Source: Henckelia pumila
Lineage: Eukaryota > Streptophyta > Magnoliopsida > Lamiales > Gesneriaceae
DNA length: 64,000 nucleotides
Assembly (NCBI RefSeq): GCF_033568475.1
Contig: NC_133123.1
Span: 61,697,522-61,761,521, forward strand
Reading direction: 5' to 3'
Part shown: piece by piece, positions 59,579-64,000 of the stretch
Numbering within the stretch: the stretch's first letter is position 1
Layout: each line of letters starts with the position of its first letter
Translations under genes and position numbers: made by a program
Notes under the pieces: model-generated
The model's database searches: none
The model's input: only the letters and a program-made list of their open reading frames with translations
Told to the model about the DNA's origin: nothing

Positions 59579-59600
59579 ATTCTTCCCCTCTAAAAATAGA
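59579..59600 (-). promoter_or_regulatory. Polypurine tract of the right-edge gypsy element
   Basis: Minus strand purine run with AGAGGGGAAGAAT directly before the LTR start TGTAATGCC. Confidence 0.8.
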
Positions 59601-62590
59601 TTTCGTCCTCGAAATCAAAACGGTTCAATCTCATAAGAACTAGATAGATTCAAGACTGCAATAAAGATTCTTCTCTCAGGACTAACCCTGAATTTGCTGC
59701 TCCAAACAAACTCTGTTCTTCTCACTGCTTCTTCAAATCCGTAGCAACTTCACTGCACTAATACAAACTGAAATGGTTTGTCTCAGAACTGTTTTGATTC
59801 AGGTCGAAACTCTGAATTAGTCATCTCAAGAAATTTGTCATCTCAACAAATCTGGCCTCATCAGTTAAAGAGCTAAAGAAATTCTGATTTGGTAACCCAA
59901 CAACAAGGATTCGGTCATAATCCGCATCAATAGACGGAAAACACTACGTGAAAACCAGAAAGAGACGGAATAAACAAGTCTATAGGAAAGATCGCCCATC
60001 ATCTCCGGACTCTAATGATATTCAAACAATCTCAGAGACTATTTATCTCTCTTCTCATCTCTGACAAATATTTCTGAAACTCGTAGTCTTCCGAAATATT
60101 CGATCTTTCCGACCAAAATAAAAAAATTCTGCATCTAAAATCTGAATACTCCGACCGCTTAGTTCAAATCATCTTCATTCTTGACACAAAATCATCAACT
60201 GATCAAAACCTCGAAACAATTTTTGTCCCAAAACTGGTGATTCAAAAGAAGAACCATCCCAATACAATGGAGGTTTTCAATTCTGCTCGTACAACTCGTC
60301 AAAAGATTCCATCCAGATAATCATCTGATAGTTTTTGTTGTACAAGAACTTCATAAAAGTTAGCGACACTCGTCAGCTAGCGCAAGAGTCAAGCACCTTG
60401 CTTCAGATTTTCCCCTCCCGGGATCAGGGAGTTTCAATATCTTCCTTTCATTCGAACCATGGACTTTCAGGATCGGTACCATGATTTACCAAGTCTGGTT
60501 AAGGTTGAGCTTAAGAGAAGGCATAGACTGCTCATACAAAACTTTTTCTAAACAAGAGGCAAACCTCTAATCCATATCATCTGTTCTGGATGTCCGTCGT
60601 TCTGAGGATAATCACTGAACTTTGGTGTACTAGAATAACAAAAGTCTCTTCGAAGACTATACCAAAAGAAAGGCCATAACCAAGATCTCTATCTAAAATG
60701 ACCAAATTCGACATTCAATCAATCTGACAAAAGTTCTGACAGAAACACTAATATCTGATCATGTCTGAGAACCATTCTGTAGGGAATACAAAAGCAGATT
60801 CATCAATTGGTCAATCAAACTAGGATGGCAATTCAAACTCAGACTGACCGGTAGCTTTGCAACAACACCTGTCGAAAGTTCCCAATTCTATTCTGAAATA
60901 ATAAACTGTACCACCGAAATCAGATCTCTCTCTCAGCTACCAGCTGTGGACAGTCCAGATTATCAGTAGTTATTCTTTAAACTTCCTTCTGCATCTGTTC
61001 TGAAAAGATCAATCCCTCAATTCTCTGAATATCCGTCTGTCATCTGAAAGAATACTGAATAACTCAAAAGTGCCGATCTCTAGATACTCTGCTTTCTCGA
61101 AACATCTGACGTAACAAAACAATTACTCCCAACATATGATCTCGGCACTGAACTGAAACTCAAACTGTAACCCAATCTGAATTTCTTCAACGAATTCTCA
61201 TACCTGCTTCAAACTCAAAATCGAAACTGTATCAATCGTTACTCTAAGAGAATTACCGATAGTAGATAAAATAAAAACATATCTTTCGTCTTAGAGCAAC
61301 AGCTGCTGCATTCGATATCCCCGGAATGAAAAGATTCCAATCAGAAATTCCTCAGTACTTCTAATCATCTTCTCTTTCTTATACTCAGTCTGTACGGAAA
61401 ATTATTACTACATCTACCAACATCAGGGAAGATTACGGAAATTTCCTCATAAGAAAAGTGATACAGATCTTCTAATCAATAAGATCGCGACGAGATCAAA
61501 GTCCAGATTCAGACATTGAGTCTCGAGCGTCTTCAGCTGTCTCGATGCTCAGGCTAATAAATGATTCTTCCAAACAAGAATAAACCTCAAATCTCAATAA
61601 GAAAAAGTGCAAAGCACCGTAAGGTATGCAATACAGAAGAATAAAGAATTCTGAAGCGCTGGTCAATCTCTTATTCAAATCTATAAGAACTGGTCTCATA
61701 AGATTAAGTTCAGACATAAGAATATATCCTGTTGAGTAATCGGCTTTACGAACGATAAGAATTTCTCACAGAATCTGCGATAGGACTCAAACATCTTCAA
61801 ATTCTAGGTAAAGACTTCGATACAGATCAATTCATTTTGTGCCGGTCGTGAGGTGATCAACAGAAATTCCACCTCCAGATAACATGGTTGATAAGAACAC
61901 CTCAAACCAATCAAAATTCCTTCGGTAAAATAGAGTATCACTGCTCGGCATACAATCAGCGATCATCAACCAAGAATATAAAAGATCAGCACAACTCTTC
62001 AAACGGATGAGAAATCCACCGATCGAATACTTACGAATTCATCTAAAATCTCTGATAGATTGAGTTCAAAGTGTCTATAAAACTGAAGACGAGTTTACAA
62101 TTCAAACGGTACTACAACAGAATCAAAGCGGCCATACCTCATTCCGAATCCACTCTTCCATACCTCTTTCTTACTACTCTCAAATAACGATGTCTGATCG
62201 CAATCCCGGAATCTCATCTGGCAATACTAGCAAACTCTCTAACCACTGATTTATCAACCAATTCGGGCTAGATTCTAAGACATCAACTGTATACAAAGAG
62301 AATTCCTCCGTACAATTCTGAAATCAAGCGATCATACAACAGACAAAAGCAACTATGGAATGCAAAAGCTCAAAAGGCAGAGGATGCATCATAGTAATAT
62401 CCTCAGTTAAGAACAAGGAGCGTAACAGAACTATCAGAATAAGAGCATAAAATCATACTCAACAATTACCTGTTGTGTCATCATCGGGTGCAACCCAAGT
62501 CTGCGGATCCTCATGGAGAGAAAGATTCAACGTCTGTTGAATCGGAGGTTGATTCATGATCGAAGAGCATCTAGGCCGACTCTCGTGCGG
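59601..62590 (-). pseudogene. Decayed pol region of the right-edge gypsy element
   Basis: No long ORF. Nucleotide similarity to the pol of the element at 19,920 is visible in places: around 60,580-60,720 (its integrase core near 22,790-22,930) and around 61,730-61,800 (its RT/RNase H junction near 24,060-24,130). Many breaks. Confidence 0.65.
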
Positions 62591-62593
62591 CGG

Positions 62594-63247
62594 TTAAAAT
62601 GAGGGAACTACACGAGCTTGTCTCTCCTGTTGAACCATCGGTCTAAAAGAACTCCCCGACTGAGACCCACTGGTATAACACTGAGGACATCTCCTAGCAA
62701 AGTGTCCTGGCAGATGGCAGATATTGCAGCATCCAAAAATCCCAAGGCAATGCTCACTGAGGTGTTTACCTCCACAGTTATTGCAAGATACACCGGAAGA
62801 TCCTGAACAATGTCCGGAACCAGACTGTTTCGTTTTGCTGGAGCTGGAAGAACTACTCCCATACTTCTTGAATGACCGTCCTCTCGGTTGCAAATGATCT
62901 CTAGTGGTACTCCCTCTGTACACGGTCGGTTTTTGGAACGGAATCTGCCTAAGAAATTCAGCTTTGAAAAAACTCCACAAAAAAACCAAACCTTGATTCT
63001 CTGATGCCTTCTTCCTAGAAATCCACCAAATTTTGGCAGTCCCTTGCAGTTGGTACATAACTAACCGAATTCTACGGTCATCGTTGTATTCAAGAGAATC
63101 AAATAACTGGTCGATTTCTTCGAACCAATTCACACATTCCACTGCACTCTCTGAACTTCTCAGGGTTGGGGGTTGAAAGGTCTGGAACCCCATCAACAAG
63201 GCTTCCATCGGTGTTGGAGTAACGTTCATTCTTCGGTCGTAGAACAA
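62594..63247 (-). pseudogene. Gag region of the right-edge gypsy element
   Basis: Shows NWFEEIDQLFDSLEYNDDRRIRLVMYQL, closely similar to the Gag at 25,954-26,622. A serine-rich linker and a zinc knuckle, CCNICHLPGHFARRC, near 62,690-62,740 follow. Part of a broken element. Confidence 0.88.
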
Positions 63248-63626
63248 CCTCGTTCAATCGAATTTCGATACGAAATGTTCCTGTTCAAAAATTTATCGAG
63301 GAACGCATATTTCAAATTCGAGAGCATTAGGACACAACATCTCAATCTCAACTCAATCATCTCGTGTCCATAATCTCTATTCAATAATTTTCTTCTATCT
63401 CAGAAATATTCAGTTGCAATTGAGAAACAATTACAGTTTATATTCCAGATAATTCATGCTTCACAAATTAAACCGCAAAATCATGCAGTCCAAATAATCT
63501 TCACATAATAAAGCATGCTCGCATGGTATTTTAACAAACAATTAAATAACTCAATCACATGCGAGAATTCAATTCATGCGAACTCGATCTACCCTGCTCA
63601 CTCTAATTCAGTCCAAGAAACTTATC

Positions 63627-63638
63627 GCTCTGATACCA
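63627..63638 (-). promoter_or_regulatory. Primer binding site (tRNA-iMet) of the right-edge gypsy element
   Basis: Minus strand TGGTATCAGAGC, 5 bp from the LTR edge, as in the element at 19,920. Confidence 0.9.
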
Positions 63639-63643
63639 CTTAA

Positions 63644-64000
63644 TGTGAGACCCCGTTTCTAATCCTCTAATATCGAATAATTAAATATAATCGAACACAA
63701 TAAGCCGCGGAAAACGAATCAAAATTATTTTTATTTTTTTTGAGCCTCGCGCCCGCGCGAGGTGATGCGTAGGCTCGCGGATATGCTCGCGCCCGCGCGA
63801 GAAGGGAGCTCGCGCGCGCGCGGGCAAAATCTCCCTAGCCTCTTCAATCTCCTCGCGCGCGCGCGAGGTGATGCCTCGCCCGCGCATAGGCAAAATGGGC
63901 AGAGGGGTCGAGGAGCCTGCAAAAACAACCAACAAGGCAATTCTAAACATTCCAAGTTCAAACATAATACATATCAATATTTAGAACATGCCAAATCTAG
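63644..64000 (-). repeat. 5' LTR of the right-edge gypsy element (cut by the window end)
   Basis: 357 bp visible, pairing with the start of 57,540-59,578. Confidence 0.9.
63741..63895. repeat. GC-rich block in the 5' LTR, partner of 57,632-57,775
   Basis: CGCGCG palindromes in a different arrangement from the partner block. The open frames across it (63,681-63,977) are by-products. Confidence 0.8.

Larger units (their letters stand above)
57540..64000 (-). mobile_element. Tekay-like Ty3/gypsy element, minus strand, running off the window
   Basis: Left (3') LTR 57,540-59,578, internal region 59,579-63,643, right (5') LTR from 63,644 onward. The primer site and purine tract are in the same positions as in the element at 19,920. 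The LTR ends (TGTGAGACC...TTACA) are also shared, so this is a sister family. Gag is recognisable; pol is only traceable by similarity. The element is clearly broken, with many breaks, and older than the one in the 5S array. Confidence 0.88.

Overview
The window is repeat DNA from a plant nuclear genome, almost certainly a eudicot. It holds 5S ribosomal RNA genes of plant type, Ty3/gypsy elements of Tekay/Del type with tRNA-iMet primer sites, Ty1/copia elements and a PIF/Harbinger transposon. The gag and pol proteins remind me of elements from Lamiales such as Gesneriaceae, but that is recollection only. I see no host protein-coding gene.

Region 1 (1-32,092) is a tandem array of 5S rRNA genes on the + strand with a unit of about 519 bp. 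Forty-five gene copies can be placed. They are not homogenised: two gene classes, an A class with TTAAGCG and GGGCGAG and a T class with TTATGCG and GGGCAAG, are mixed together. The T class often recurs every third unit and usually travels with one spacer type. Copy 39 is split within its box C by a complete Ty3/gypsy Tekay-like element (19,920-28,940, minus strand), flanked by the 5-bp duplication GGTGA.

Region 2 (32,093-64,000) is a nest of transposable elements. The array stops in the terminator T-run of copy 45 and joins the inside of an old Ty1/copia element that lacks its left part. That copia remnant reaches 54,938 and was entered by a solo gypsy-type LTR (34,398-35,820), a small inverted-repeat element (36,006-36,617) and a PIF/Harbinger transposon (36,851-54,474). 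The Harbinger element was in turn entered by a non-autonomous LTR element (40,304-44,659) and a fairly young Ty1/copia element (45,202-54,134, duplication GTGTT).

At the right edge the copia 3' LTR is cut by a second gypsy-type LTR (54,939-56,076). A third LTR (56,077-57,539) follows, and then another Tekay-like element (57,540 to beyond 64,000). Several of these LTRs, and the leader of the young copia element, carry a GC-rich block of short self-repeats whose motif differs by family. In the right-edge element this block differs strongly between the two LTRs although the flanks are nearly the same.

The 5S genes are the only likely functional host genes. All transposon coding regions recognised are broken or fragmentary. 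The Harbinger element still shows its two diverging genes, a Myb/SANT-like ORF1 and a DDE transposase, with a tandem repeat between them.
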